From: a virus
Direction: 5' to 3' (one strand)
DNA: 64,000 nt
Virus record (IMG/VR): IMGVR_UViG_3300047509_000221
Span: 1-64,000 of that record
The translations under genes and the position numbers were made by a program. Position 1 is the stretch's first letter; each line of letters begins with the position of its first letter. Below the pieces are notes generated by a model that was given only the letters and a program-made list of their open reading frames with translations, ran no database searches and had not been told where the DNA came from. Positions 14,410-21,880 of this stretch are shown here, in pieces.

Positions 14410-16224
14410 ATGACCACAGAGACACTGTCGCGCATCTTCATTCCGATCTGCAAGGTCGACGAGGAGAAGCGTCTCGTCTACGGAAAGATGACCTTCGAGG
14501 CCGAGGACGCGGCCGGAGAGATCTGGGACTACGATGGCTCGAAACCCTACTTCGAGAAATGGTCCGAGAACGCGGAGAAGACTAGCGGCGGGAAGTCGCT
14601 CGGAAACCTCCGCGCCATGCACCAGCCCATCGCGGCCGGCAAGCTCACCCAGTTCATCCTCAGCGACGAGGACAAGTCAGTCGAGATCGCCGCCAAGGTC
14701 GTCGACGACGCCGAGTGGAACAAGGTTCTCGAGGGCGTCTACACTGGCTTCTCGCAGGGCGGGCGCTACGTCAAGCGCTGGAAGGACCCCAACGACCCAA
14801 CCAAGACCCGGTACATCTCAGACCCGGTGGAGTGCTCCATCGTCGATCTGCCGTGCCTGCCGGGGGCAACATTCGAGCACGTGAAGGCGGATGGCTCTGT
14901 GGAGATCCGCAAATTCATCACCAGGGAGACGGTCATGGACCCGACTAACGAGCAGATTGAGGTGCGGGCCAAGGAGCTCGCCAAGGCAGCAGGCGACGAG
15001 GCCAAGTGGGCCGATCACGTTGAGGCAGCGCGCGACGATCTTGTTGCCAAGGCTGCGCCCGTGGTCGAGGAGCCAGTGGTTGAGGTGGCCCCTGTGGATG
15101 GCGAGCCGCGTGAGGCAGCAATCGAGGTCGAGAAGGTCGAGCAGCCCGAGGGCGGCGAGCCCACCGGCGAGGAAGAGGAGGCCCCGATCGAGGACTCCGC
15201 GACCGAGATCTCCGCCGAGGAGACCGAGAAGGCCCGCAAGGCTGCTCGTGATCGTCTCGCGCAGGTCTGGAAGACCAGCGACGGCAAGACGTTCGGCAAG
15301 TGTGATGAGGCCGTCACGCACGAGGCCACCCTGAGCGTCTCCCCGCCCAGCGCGGTCGAGGCTGCCCTCAAGGCTGCCAGGGGCGAGGAGCCCGCTGAGG
15401 AGGTCGCTGTCGAGAAGACCCGGTTCGAGCCGACCGAGGGCCTTGATGTCGCCAAGACTGTCATCGAGACATTCGTCGAGAAGGGTCTCTATGGCGCCAG
15501 CCGGGCGCTCCAGGTTCTCGACTCCGTGATCGACCTGCAGCACTGCAGCGCGTGGGAGGAGGAGTACGAGGGAGATGGCTCGGGTGTCCCGGCCGCTCTT
15601 GCCGACGCCGCTCGCTCGCTCGGTGCGGCCGCACTGGCCATGTGCCAGGAGGAGATCGCCGAGGCGCTGTCCGACCTTGGCGGGGACGAGGTCGAGATTG
15701 ACGTCTACCTTTCCGAGAACGAGATCCTTGTCGAGAATGCCGCCGCGACCGAGTTCGTCAAGGCCGTCTATGCCGACGAGGAGCTCATGAAGGCTGGGGC
15801 GCGCAACAGCAAGAAGGATGCCGACACCATCCAGAAGATGCACGATGGCGCGGTCGATCTCGGTGCCAAGTGTGCCATGGGCGATGAGGAGAAGGCCCTC
15901 GAGCCCGACGAGCTCCAGAAGCGGGCCGAGAGGGACCCCGTGGTCAAGCACCTGCTCGATCGGAACGTCGAGCTGTCGGCCGAGGTCGAGAAGGCGCTCG
16001 CCGGTATTGGTGAGCTCGGGGAGCAGATCAAGGTCCTCAAGGCGACGCCAGCGCCCATGGCTCCGCGCACCCATGTCATTGGGAAGAACGACAGTCCGGA
16101 CGAGATGGACATCGCCAAGGCGGAAAACATCGTGGCAGAGCTCAGCAAGACCCAGGATGGTCGGCGAGTTCTGACCGAGGCGGCCATTCGTGCCTCGCAG
16201 GCAGCTGGGGGGCATGCAGCATAG
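14410..16224 (+). CDS. Prohead protease (XkdF-like) with long scaffold-like C-terminus
   Basis: The first 170 residues match the XkdF-type head maturation protease family: IFIPICKVDEEKRLVYGKMT, GNLRAMHQPIAAGKL, VYTGFSQGGRYVKRW and VECSIVDLPCLPGATFE. The remaining 430 residues are Glu/Ala/Val-rich and low in complexity, as expected of an internal scaffold. Protease-scaffold fusions of this kind are common, so no separate scaffold gene is needed. It sits between portal and major capsid protein, the canonical place. The exact catalytic residues cannot be fixed by eye. Confidence 0.85.
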   Translation: MTTETLSRIFIPICKVDEEKRLVYGKMTFEAEDAAGEIWDYDGSKPYFEKWSENAEKTSGGKSLGNLRAMHQPIAAGKLTQFILSDEDKSVEIAAKVVDDAEWNKVLEGVYTGFSQGGRYVKRWKDPNDPTKTRYISDPVECSIVDLPCLPGATFEHVKADGSVEIRKFITRETVMDPTNEQIEVRAKELAKAAGDEAKWADHVEAARDDLVAKAAPVVEEPVVEVAPVDGEPREAAIEVEKVEQPEGGEPTGEEEEAPIEDSATEISAEETEKARKAARDRLAQVWKTSDGKTFGKCDEAVTHEATLSVSPPSAVEAALKAARGEEPAEEVAVEKTRFEPTEGLDVAKTVIETFVEKGLYGASRALQVLDSVIDLQHCSAWEEEYEGDGSGVPAALADAARSLGAAALAMCQEEIAEALSDLGGDEVEIDVYLSENEILVENAAATEFVKAVYADEELMKAGARNSKKDADTIQKMHDGAVDLGAKCAMGDEEKALEPDELQKRAERDPVVKHLLDRNVELSAEVEKALAGIGELGEQIKVLKATPAPMAPRTHVIGKNDSPDEMDIAKAENIVAELSKTQDGRRVLTEAAIRASQAAGGHAA

Positions 16225-16311
16225 ACCCACCGGCGACGGGCGGTCATTAAGGAAGTGAGTGTATCAACCAAGAAGCCGGGCCAAGATGGCCCTGATGGGG
16301 GTAATTGAGTC

Positions 16312-17787
16312 ATGGAAACCAATATTCAGGAGCTGATGGAAGCAATGCGCAAGGCGCAGCGCATTCCTGATCCGCTCGGCGGAGAGGTCGCGAAGTCGAC
16401 GTTCTCCCAGTCGGGCTCGCCAACCACTGGCCTGACGTTCTACGACCTCGAACCGGGAGCGAAGTTTCTCTACCCGGTCCTGACGCCGCTGCGCAACAGC
16501 ATCCCGCGCGTCAGTGGTCGCGGAGGCACGCAGGCGAACTGGAAGGCAGTCACCGGCGTCAACACGCAGAACATGGAGATCGGCGTCTCCGGCGGAAACC
16601 GTGGCGGTGTGCAGGCAGTCAGCACGGCTGACTACAACGCAGCCTACAAGGGCATCGGCCTGGAGACCAGCGTCGACTTCGAGGCCCAGTACGCGGCCCA
16701 GAACCTCGTCGACGTGCGCGCCATCGCTGGCCGTACCGGCCTCGAGGCGACCATGCTCCGCGAGGAACTCCTCATCTTTGCCGGCAACGGCTCGCTCCAG
16801 CTCGGCATTCCGGCGACCCCGGCGCTGACTGGCTCGACCACGGGCGGAACGCTCGCGGCGCAGACCTGGTCGGTCATCGTCGTGGCTCTCACGCTCGCTG
16901 GCTACCTAAACGCCACGATCGCTGGCGGTGCTCCGGTGACGGTGACTCGCACGAACGCGGACAGCTCGAGCGACACCTTTGGCGGTGGCTCCTCGCAGAA
17001 GTCTGCGGCCCAGACGGTCGTCACGACCGGCGCGACGAGCTCGATCGTTGCGACTGTCGCCGCCAAGCGCGGCGCGGTGGCCTATGCCTGGTACTACGGC
17101 ACGGCGGGCAACGAGGTCCTCGGCGCCATCACCACTGCCCCGACAGCGACGCTGACGGCGGCGGCGGCAGGCACCCAGAATGCCTCGACATTCGCGGCCG
17201 ACAACAGCACGAACAGCCTCATCTTCGACGGCCTGTTCACGCAGGCAGCCAAGTCGGGCAGCAATGCCTACTGGGCCGATCTCGCGGGCGGAACTCTGAC
17301 TGCCGACGGCGACGCCGGCATCGTGCAGATCGACGCGGCGCTGAAGTACATGTGGGACAATTTCCGGCTCACCCCGGACACCATGTGGGTCAACAGCCAG
17401 CAGGCGGGCGACATTGCCAAGAAGATCCTGGCGGGCAACGCCAACGGAGCCTTCCGCATCAACGTCGACCAGTCGCAGGGCATGCTCGTCGGTGGTGTCA
17501 TGGCCACTGCGTACCTCAACAAGTACGTGATGGGCGGTGCCTCGAAGATCGACATTAAGATTCATCCGAACTGCCCTCCGGGCCTGATTCTGATGACCTC
17601 GAAGTCGCTTCCGTACCCGGTCAACAACGTCGGCAACATCATGCAGGTCCTCTGCCGACAGGACTACTACCAGATCGAGTGGCCGCTTCGCAGCCGCCGC
17701 TACGAGTATGGCGTCTACGCGGATGAGGTGCTCCAGCACTACGCTCCGTTCTCGATGGCCATCATCACGGGCATCGGCGCAGGCTGA
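16312..17787 (+). CDS. Major capsid protein (HK97 fold) with an inserted surface domain
   Basis: Gene order (portal, protease, then this) and size (491 aa) identify the capsid subunit. The N-terminal arm (METNIQELMEAMRKAQRIPD) is followed by FLYPVLTPLRNSIPRVSG and a GLETSVDFEAQYAAQN segment. A Thr/Ala/Gly-rich insertion occupies about residues 165-290 (TVTRTNADSSSDTFGGGSSQ and on), and the rest returns to the capsid core (DAALKYMWDNFRLTPDTMWV, QIEWPLRSRRYEYG). The insertion is probably a beta-sandwich on the capsid surface. A tandem hairpin lies just after the stop. Confidence 0.9.
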   Translation: METNIQELMEAMRKAQRIPDPLGGEVAKSTFSQSGSPTTGLTFYDLEPGAKFLYPVLTPLRNSIPRVSGRGGTQANWKAVTGVNTQNMEIGVSGGNRGGVQAVSTADYNAAYKGIGLETSVDFEAQYAAQNLVDVRAIAGRTGLEATMLREELLIFAGNGSLQLGIPATPALTGSTTGGTLAAQTWSVIVVALTLAGYLNATIAGGAPVTVTRTNADSSSDTFGGGSSQKSAAQTVVTTGATSSIVATVAAKRGAVAYAWYYGTAGNEVLGAITTAPTATLTAAAAGTQNASTFAADNSTNSLIFDGLFTQAAKSGSNAYWADLAGGTLTADGDAGIVQIDAALKYMWDNFRLTPDTMWVNSQQAGDIAKKILAGNANGAFRINVDQSQGMLVGGVMATAYLNKYVMGGASKIDIKIHPNCPPGLILMTSKSLPYPVNNVGNIMQVLCRQDYYQIEWPLRSRRYEYGVYADEVLQHYAPFSMAIITGIGAG

Positions 17788-17803
17788 TAACCCCATGGGA
17801 CTG

Positions 17804-17829
17804 GAGGCCCGGCTGCAAGGTCGGGCCTC
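17804..17829 (+). terminator. Hairpin after major capsid gene (first of two)
   Basis: GAGGCCCG pairs with CGGGCCTC across a 10-base loop. There is no clear T-run, so it may attenuate transcription or protect the 3' end of the capsid message rather than stop it. Confidence 0.5.
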
Positions 17830-17840
17830 TGGCCTCTGGT

Positions 17841-17878
17841 GAGGGCTGGCAAAGGTCCACTTCGCTCCGCCAGCCCTC
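17841..17878 (+). terminator. Hairpin after major capsid gene (second of two)
   Basis: GAGGGCTGGC pairs perfectly with GCCAGCCCTC over an 18-base loop, ahead of the next gene's ribosome binding site. With the preceding hairpin it forms a double structure that could set capsid versus downstream expression. Confidence 0.55.
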
Positions 17879-17911
17879 TCCTGAGTCCAGACCGCCAAGG
17901 GAGACGACGAC

Positions 17912-18388
17912 ATGAAGATGCAGGCACCAGAGGGCGTCACCAACGCTGCTGTCGAGAACGACAAGTACGAGGTCGACGAGAATGGCCACATCGAGATCAA
18001 CAACGGGGAGCACATTCCCGTGCTCGAGATGCACGGCTTCACCCAGGTGGCCGACGAGGCTGGCGCAACGCAGAGTGAGCCCGAGCCTGCGGACCCGGTC
18101 GGTCCCAAGCCGGACTTCACCCGGTTCCAGAACAAGCAGTCGCTGCTCGACTGGCTCCTGCACTTCGGCCACCACAGTGCCGACATCAACTCCTCGCGTG
18201 CCGAGCTCGAGGCCACCTGCGACGCCCACCACGCCGCTCTCGCCAGCGGCGAGGCCGAGCTCCCCGAGCCTCCGGCACCGGTCGAGCCTGCCCCCGAGGA
18301 GATCGCTCCTGTGGACCCCGCTCCTGTGGACCCCGCTTCGGAGGTTGTTACCAATGAGGACCCCGAGGCTGCGCCCAGCGCAGAGTGA
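17912..18388 (+). CDS. Hypothetical protein with Pro/Asp repeat tail (158 aa)
   Basis: The start MKMQAPEGVTNAAVENDKYE follows GGGAGACGACGAC. A globular part has EIPVLEMHGFTQV-type strands (HIPVLEMHGFTQVADE) and a helix (KQSLLDWLLHFGHHSADI). The C-terminus is low complexity with a duplicated APVDP unit that is also a direct DNA repeat. Position after the capsid gene suggests a head decoration or head-associated protein, but sequence alone does not show it. Confidence 0.65.
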   Translation: MKMQAPEGVTNAAVENDKYEVDENGHIEINNGEHIPVLEMHGFTQVADEAGATQSEPEPADPVGPKPDFTRFQNKQSLLDWLLHFGHHSADINSSRAELEATCDAHHAALASGEAELPEPPAPVEPAPEEIAPVDPAPVDPASEVVTNEDPEAAPSAE

Positions 18389-18396
18389 GGGCTTGA

Positions 18397-19185
18397 GTGA
18401 GGGGTGACCTGACCAGACTGGCAAGTGTGCAGGGATGGCTCTCGGGCCAGACCACGATTTCCAGCGACAATGACTCACTCCTCCAGCGTCTCATCACCTC
18501 GGCCTCGATGTTCACGCGCAATCACATCGCGCGCGAGATCGCGGTCATGCCGTACGACGAGTGGTACGACTGCGGAGGGCAGAACTTCATCTCTCTGCGC
18601 CAGTTTCCCGTTCGGGGGGTCACCTCCGTGCAGTTCTGCGGCAACGAGGTCCTGACCGAGGCCACTGGCAATCCTCCGATCGGGGGCTGGCTCCTGAGCC
18701 CGCCCACGCGGCTGGAGATGCGCGGATGGCGCTTCCCGAGCGGGCGCAGCGTGATCCGCGTCCAGTACTCCGCCGGATACGCCACAGACGCCGAGGCACA
18801 GGTCGTGCCGTCCATGGCTCCCTACACGGTGCAGACCAGTCTCGTCTGGCTGGGTGACATCGCCGTCACCCTCGCCAACGGGACGCCCCTGACCGCCGTG
18901 CCGTCCTCGCCCGGCGCGCTCCAGTACTCCGTCGACAGCAGCGGGAACTACACCTTCAACGTGGCCCAGCAGGGTGCCTCCGTGCTCATCTCCTACTCGA
19001 GCGTCCCCCCGGACCTGGAGCAGGCGGTCATCGAGCTTGTCGGAGAGCGCTTCCGGCAGCTGGGGCGCATCGGGCTCAACTCCCAGTCGCTGGCGCAGGG
19101 CGAGACCGTCAACTATCTCGTCAAGGACATGAGCGACAACATTCGCACCACCCTGGAGCGATACAAGAACCAGGGGGCGTGGTAG
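18397..19185 (+). CDS. Head-tail connector protein with inserted beta domain (262 aa)
   Basis: N-terminal SVQGWLSGQTTISSDNDSLL and ASMFTRNHIAREI, and C-terminal LEQAVIELVGERFRQLGRIG, are typical of the gp6/YqbG type of connector that binds under the portal. Between them about 70 residues form an extra beta-rich domain (PYTVQTS, GDIAVTLANGTPL, GALQYSVDSSGNYTF, GASVLISYSS). The same domain type recurs in the tail tube and distal tail proteins here. GTG start; a second GTG lies nine codons in. Confidence 0.8.
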   Translation: MRGDLTRLASVQGWLSGQTTISSDNDSLLQRLITSASMFTRNHIAREIAVMPYDEWYDCGGQNFISLRQFPVRGVTSVQFCGNEVLTEATGNPPIGGWLLSPPTRLEMRGWRFPSGRSVIRVQYSAGYATDAEAQVVPSMAPYTVQTSLVWLGDIAVTLANGTPLTAVPSSPGALQYSVDSSGNYTFNVAQQGASVLISYSSVPPDLEQAVIELVGERFRQLGRIGLNSQSLAQGETVNYLVKDMSDNIRTTLERYKNQGAW

Positions 19186-19186
19186 G

Positions 19187-19678
19187 ATGCTGCGGATCAC
19201 CCTCGTCGGTACTCAGGAGCTCATGGCTCGCCTGGACCGAATGCCCGCCGCCGTGAGGTCCATCCTCGAGACAAAGATGCGCGAGATTGCCATCCAGCTG
19301 CAGACGCACGTGCAGCGGGACAAGCTGTCCGGGCAGGTACTGAACGTCGTCACCGGAGCTCTCCGCAGGTCCATCACCCAGACGGTCTCTTCCTTCGGCG
19401 ACACCGTCGTGGCCGAGGTCTTCTCTGCCGGCGACGTCAAGTATGCTGGCATCCACGAGTACGGCGGCCAGACCCAACCTCACGACATCTACCCTAAGAG
19501 CGCCGACGCGCTCCACTTCATGATTGGCGGGCAGGAGATCTTCGCCAAGGTCGTCCACCATCCCGGCTCGCGCATGCCCGAGCGCTCGTTCCTGCGCTCT
19601 GCCCTCGGCGACATGGCTCCGACCATTGCCGAGGAGATTCAGCAGGCGGTCGTGCAGGGGATGGATGAGGCCACATGA
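19187..19678 (+). CDS. HK97 gp10-like tail completion protein
   Basis: The 163-residue protein begins MLRITLVGTQELMARLDRMP, has QLQTHVQRDKLSGQVLNVVT followed by GALRRSI, and later YAGIHEYGGQTQPHDIYPKS and RMPERSFLRSALG. The GxLRRS, IHEYGG and PERSFLRSAL landmarks are those of the HK97 gp10 family, which joins head and tail. It lies between connector and tail terminator as expected. Confidence 0.9.
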   Translation: MLRITLVGTQELMARLDRMPAAVRSILETKMREIAIQLQTHVQRDKLSGQVLNVVTGALRRSITQTVSSFGDTVVAEVFSAGDVKYAGIHEYGGQTQPHDIYPKSADALHFMIGGQEIFAKVVHHPGSRMPERSFLRSALGDMAPTIAEEIQQAVVQGMDEAT

Positions 19679-20127
19679 ACCGCGAGGCAATCTTTGCTGC
19701 TCTGTACGCCCTCGGCTCGGTGGTCGAGTGGGACAGTCCGCCTCGCACCTTCAAGACGATCTCGCGCCGGGTGCAGCACTTCTCCAAGTGCGCTGACCAG
19801 CCAGCCTTCTTCCAGGTGGAGCGGGACGAGAAGATCGAGCAGATCACCGGCATGCCGTACAAGACACGCCTCGAGGCCGTCTGGATGGTGTACCAGAACA
19901 CCGGCAAGGACCCGAAGGCGGTGCCGGCGACAGAGAACAACCTGATCCTGGACGCGCTGCAGGCGGTCGTCAGCCCCAAGTTCGTGGCCGGAGAGCAGTA
20001 CGTCGACCGATGCACGCTGGGCGGCCTCGTCTACGACTGCAAGATCAGCGGCACGATCACCAAGTACGACGGGGCACTCGAGAATCAGGGCATCGTTGTG
20101 GTGCCGCTCGAGATACTGGTTCCGTAG
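19675..20127 (+). CDS. Probable tail terminator / tail completion protein (150 aa)
   Basis: Starts MNREAIFAALYALGSVVEWD, then FKTISRRVQHFSKCADQPAF, with strands (EAVWMVYQNTGK) and an end LENQGIVVVPLEILVP. Size, the N-terminal helix and two-strand pattern, and position right after a gp10-like gene fit the minor tail protein that caps the tube. ATGA couples it to the gene upstream. Family assignment is by context. Confidence 0.7.
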   Translation: MNREAIFAALYALGSVVEWDSPPRTFKTISRRVQHFSKCADQPAFFQVERDEKIEQITGMPYKTRLEAVWMVYQNTGKDPKAVPATENNLILDALQAVVSPKFVAGEQYVDRCTLGGLVYDCKISGTITKYDGALENQGIVVVPLEILVP

Positions 20128-20144
20128 ATTAAGGAGCAGAGACT

Positions 20145-20462
20145 ATGGGTAACGACAAGGTAAAGAGCCCTGTGGAGGACGCCACAGCGTCGGCAGCCGC
20201 CGCCGCTACCCCCGTCGACTCGGAGCTCTTGCTGACGCCTGGAGACGACTCCAGCGCGTCTGGTGTTATCTCGGGGGCGGAGCACGCCGTCGAGGAAACT
20301 CTTGCGGAGGTCCACACGGAACTCAGCAGGGCGGAGCAGGTCGTGGTGTCGTGGTGCAATGAGCACTTCTTCAACTCGCCCATCTCCCGTGCAACCGAGG
20401 CCCTGAACTATCTGCGATTGCATGCAGTTCCGGACCTCATCGAAAGAGTGAAGGAGCTCTAG
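20145..20462 (+). CDS. Hypothetical protein (105 aa) before tail tube gene
   Basis: AAGGAG precedes the ATG. The first half is Ala/Ser/Asp-rich and probably disordered; the second half is helical (AVEETLAEVHTELSRAEQVV, then SPISRATEALNYLRLHAVPD). It may be a structural accessory or tail-associated protein. No family is recognised. Confidence 0.6.
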   Translation: MGNDKVKSPVEDATASAAAAATPVDSELLLTPGDDSSASGVISGAEHAVEETLAEVHTELSRAEQVVVSWCNEHFFNSPISRATEALNYLRLHAVPDLIERVKEL

Positions 20463-20464
20463 CA

Positions 20465-21193
20465 ATGCAGTATAACTTCGGTACGGGGCAGCTCTTTGCG
20501 ATGCCCGTGGGCGGTGGTGCCCCGCTCGGTATTGGTGCTCTACAGGACGTCAACGTCGACTTCCAGGGTGACGTCAAGGAGCTGTACGGACAGTTCCAGT
20601 TCCCGCTGGACGTCGCTCGCGGCAAGACCAAGATCACCGGCAAGGCCAGCACTGGTCAGATTGACGTCGACCTGTACAACCAGATCTTCTTTGGCGGGAC
20701 GACCACGACTGGCCAGACGAAGACCGCGTACAATGAGGCGGGCACTGTTCCGGCAATGACGACCTACACCATCACGGTGACCAACTCGGCACACTTTGTG
20801 ATGGACCTCAGAGTCGTGTACGCACTGACTGGTGCGCCACTCAAGCAGGTGCCGTCAGGCCCGACGATTGGGCAGTACTCAGTCGCGGCGGGTGTGTACA
20901 CCTTCGCAGCAGCAGATGCCAGTGCGGCGGTCCTGTTCACGTACCTGTACACGGACGCGACCAGTGGCAAGACGCTGCAGCTGACGAACAATCTGATGGG
21001 CAACACGCCCAAGTTCCAGGCTGTCCTGTCTGACATCTACGAGGGCAAGTACATCACCCTCGTTCTCTACAGCTGCACGAGCTCCAAGCTCACCCTGCCG
21101 CTGAAGCAGGACAACTACACGATGCCCGAGTTCGACTTCTCGGCCCAGGACAACGGGTCGGGGTCTGTTGGATACCTCAGCACCAGCGGCTGA
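20465..21193 (+). CDS. Major tail tube protein with C-terminal beta domain (242 aa)
   Basis: MQYNFGTGQLFAMPVGG, GALQDVNVDFQGDVKELYGQ and FPLDVARGKTKITGKA are typical of siphovirus tube proteins, and the end DNYTMPEFDFSAQDN likewise. About residues 95-165 form an added domain (TTYTITVTNSAHF, GQYSVAAGVYTFAAAD, AVLFTYLYT) like the one in the connector and in the distal tail gene at 25807. Position before the two tail chaperone frames and the tape measure supports the call. Confidence 0.9.
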   Translation: MQYNFGTGQLFAMPVGGGAPLGIGALQDVNVDFQGDVKELYGQFQFPLDVARGKTKITGKASTGQIDVDLYNQIFFGGTTTTGQTKTAYNEAGTVPAMTTYTITVTNSAHFVMDLRVVYALTGAPLKQVPSGPTIGQYSVAAGVYTFAAADASAAVLFTYLYTDATSGKTLQLTNNLMGNTPKFQAVLSDIYEGKYITLVLYSCTSSKLTLPLKQDNYTMPEFDFSAQDNGSGSVGYLSTSG

Positions 21194-21203
21194 GTCACCG
21201 CGC

Positions 21204-21227
21204 GCCTCCCCCGCATGCGGGGGAGGC
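21204..21227 (+). terminator. Perfect 24-base inverted repeat after tail tube gene
   Basis: GCCTCCCCCGCA is followed directly by its reverse complement, so the structure is self-complementary with effectively a tetraloop. No T-run follows. It probably limits readthrough from the highly expressed tube gene or stabilises its mRNA. Confidence 0.55.
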
Positions 21228-21260
21228 GTACTCCTGCCAACCGCCATTGGGAGAAGAGAC

Positions 21261-21650
21261 ATGGCGAAAGTTACCATTGGGGGCGAGGAGTTCGTCCTGT
21301 CCCCCCTCAAGTTCAAGCAACTCAAGAAGGCATACCCGCTCATTCTGCGGAACCAGGAGCTCGACCGAGAGGCCGAGGCACTGGCCAAGGAGACTGGCAA
21401 GCCAAAGCAGGTCGACCCCATCGGGGCCATGGACAATGCCATTGCCATCCTCGCCATCGCGCTCGAGCGCGACCACCCAGAGATGAACGCCGACAAGATC
21501 GAGGACGAGATCACGCTGGCGGAGTGCGCCAGTCTGAACGAGGCCATTGTCGATCTCATCACTGAGTCGGGCTTCGAGGTCGCTCGGCCGGGGGAAGGCG
21601 AGGCGGCGGAGGGCGAGGCGAGCCTTTCGACGGAGACTTTGACCGACTAA
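21261..21650 (+). CDS. Tail assembly chaperone, short form (lambda gpG-like)
   Basis: The 129-residue protein (MAKVTIGGEEFVLSPLKFKQ, then a charged helical body ending STETLTD) lies between tube and tape measure genes, the place of lambda G. A second open frame in -1 register starts before its stop and has no start codon of its own, so it is probably read as a G-T fusion. The chaperones coat the tape measure protein during tail assembly. Confidence 0.8.
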   Translation: MAKVTIGGEEFVLSPLKFKQLKKAYPLILRNQELDREAEALAKETGKPKQVDPIGAMDNAIAILAIALERDHPEMNADKIEDEITLAECASLNEAIVDLITESGFEVARPGEGEAAEGEASLSTETLTD

Positions 21651-21880
21651 TCGCCGAGCTCGTCGCTCGCCTCTGTCTGGACTGGACACTGATAGAGGAG
21701 GAGTGGGACCTCCTGCGCTACGACAAGATGCAGGACTACTGGGCACATGTCGCGCCTCCGCTGGACGTGATGTATGCGGCCAAGATGGGGTGGAAGCCTG
21801 AGCCTCGCGTTAAGCCCGGCAGCCGTAGGGGTAGTCTCGGTGACCTGATAGCGATGGTCGAGGGGGGCGTCTCGCACTGA
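21566..21880 (+). CDS. Tail chaperone extension, -1 frame (lambda gpT-like)
   Basis: This frame is open from just after a TGA at 21563-21565 to the TGA at 21878-21880 and codes for EPFDGDFDRLIAELVARLC, LDWTLIEEEWDLLRYDKMQD and a C-terminal GDLIAMVEGGVSH. It lacks ATG, GTG or TTG in its first half, so expression by -1 slippage from the gene at 21261 is most likely. Candidate slip points are the CCG GGG GAA run and the ACT TTG ACC codons. The TGA shares bases with the tape measure ATG. The junction is not fixed. Confidence 0.65.
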   Translation, partial: VGLRGRSAGGRRGGGGRGEPFDGDFDRLIAELVARLCLDWTLIEEEWDLLRYDKMQDYWAHVAPPLDVMYAAKMGWKPEPRVKPGSRRGSLGDLIAMVEGGVSH

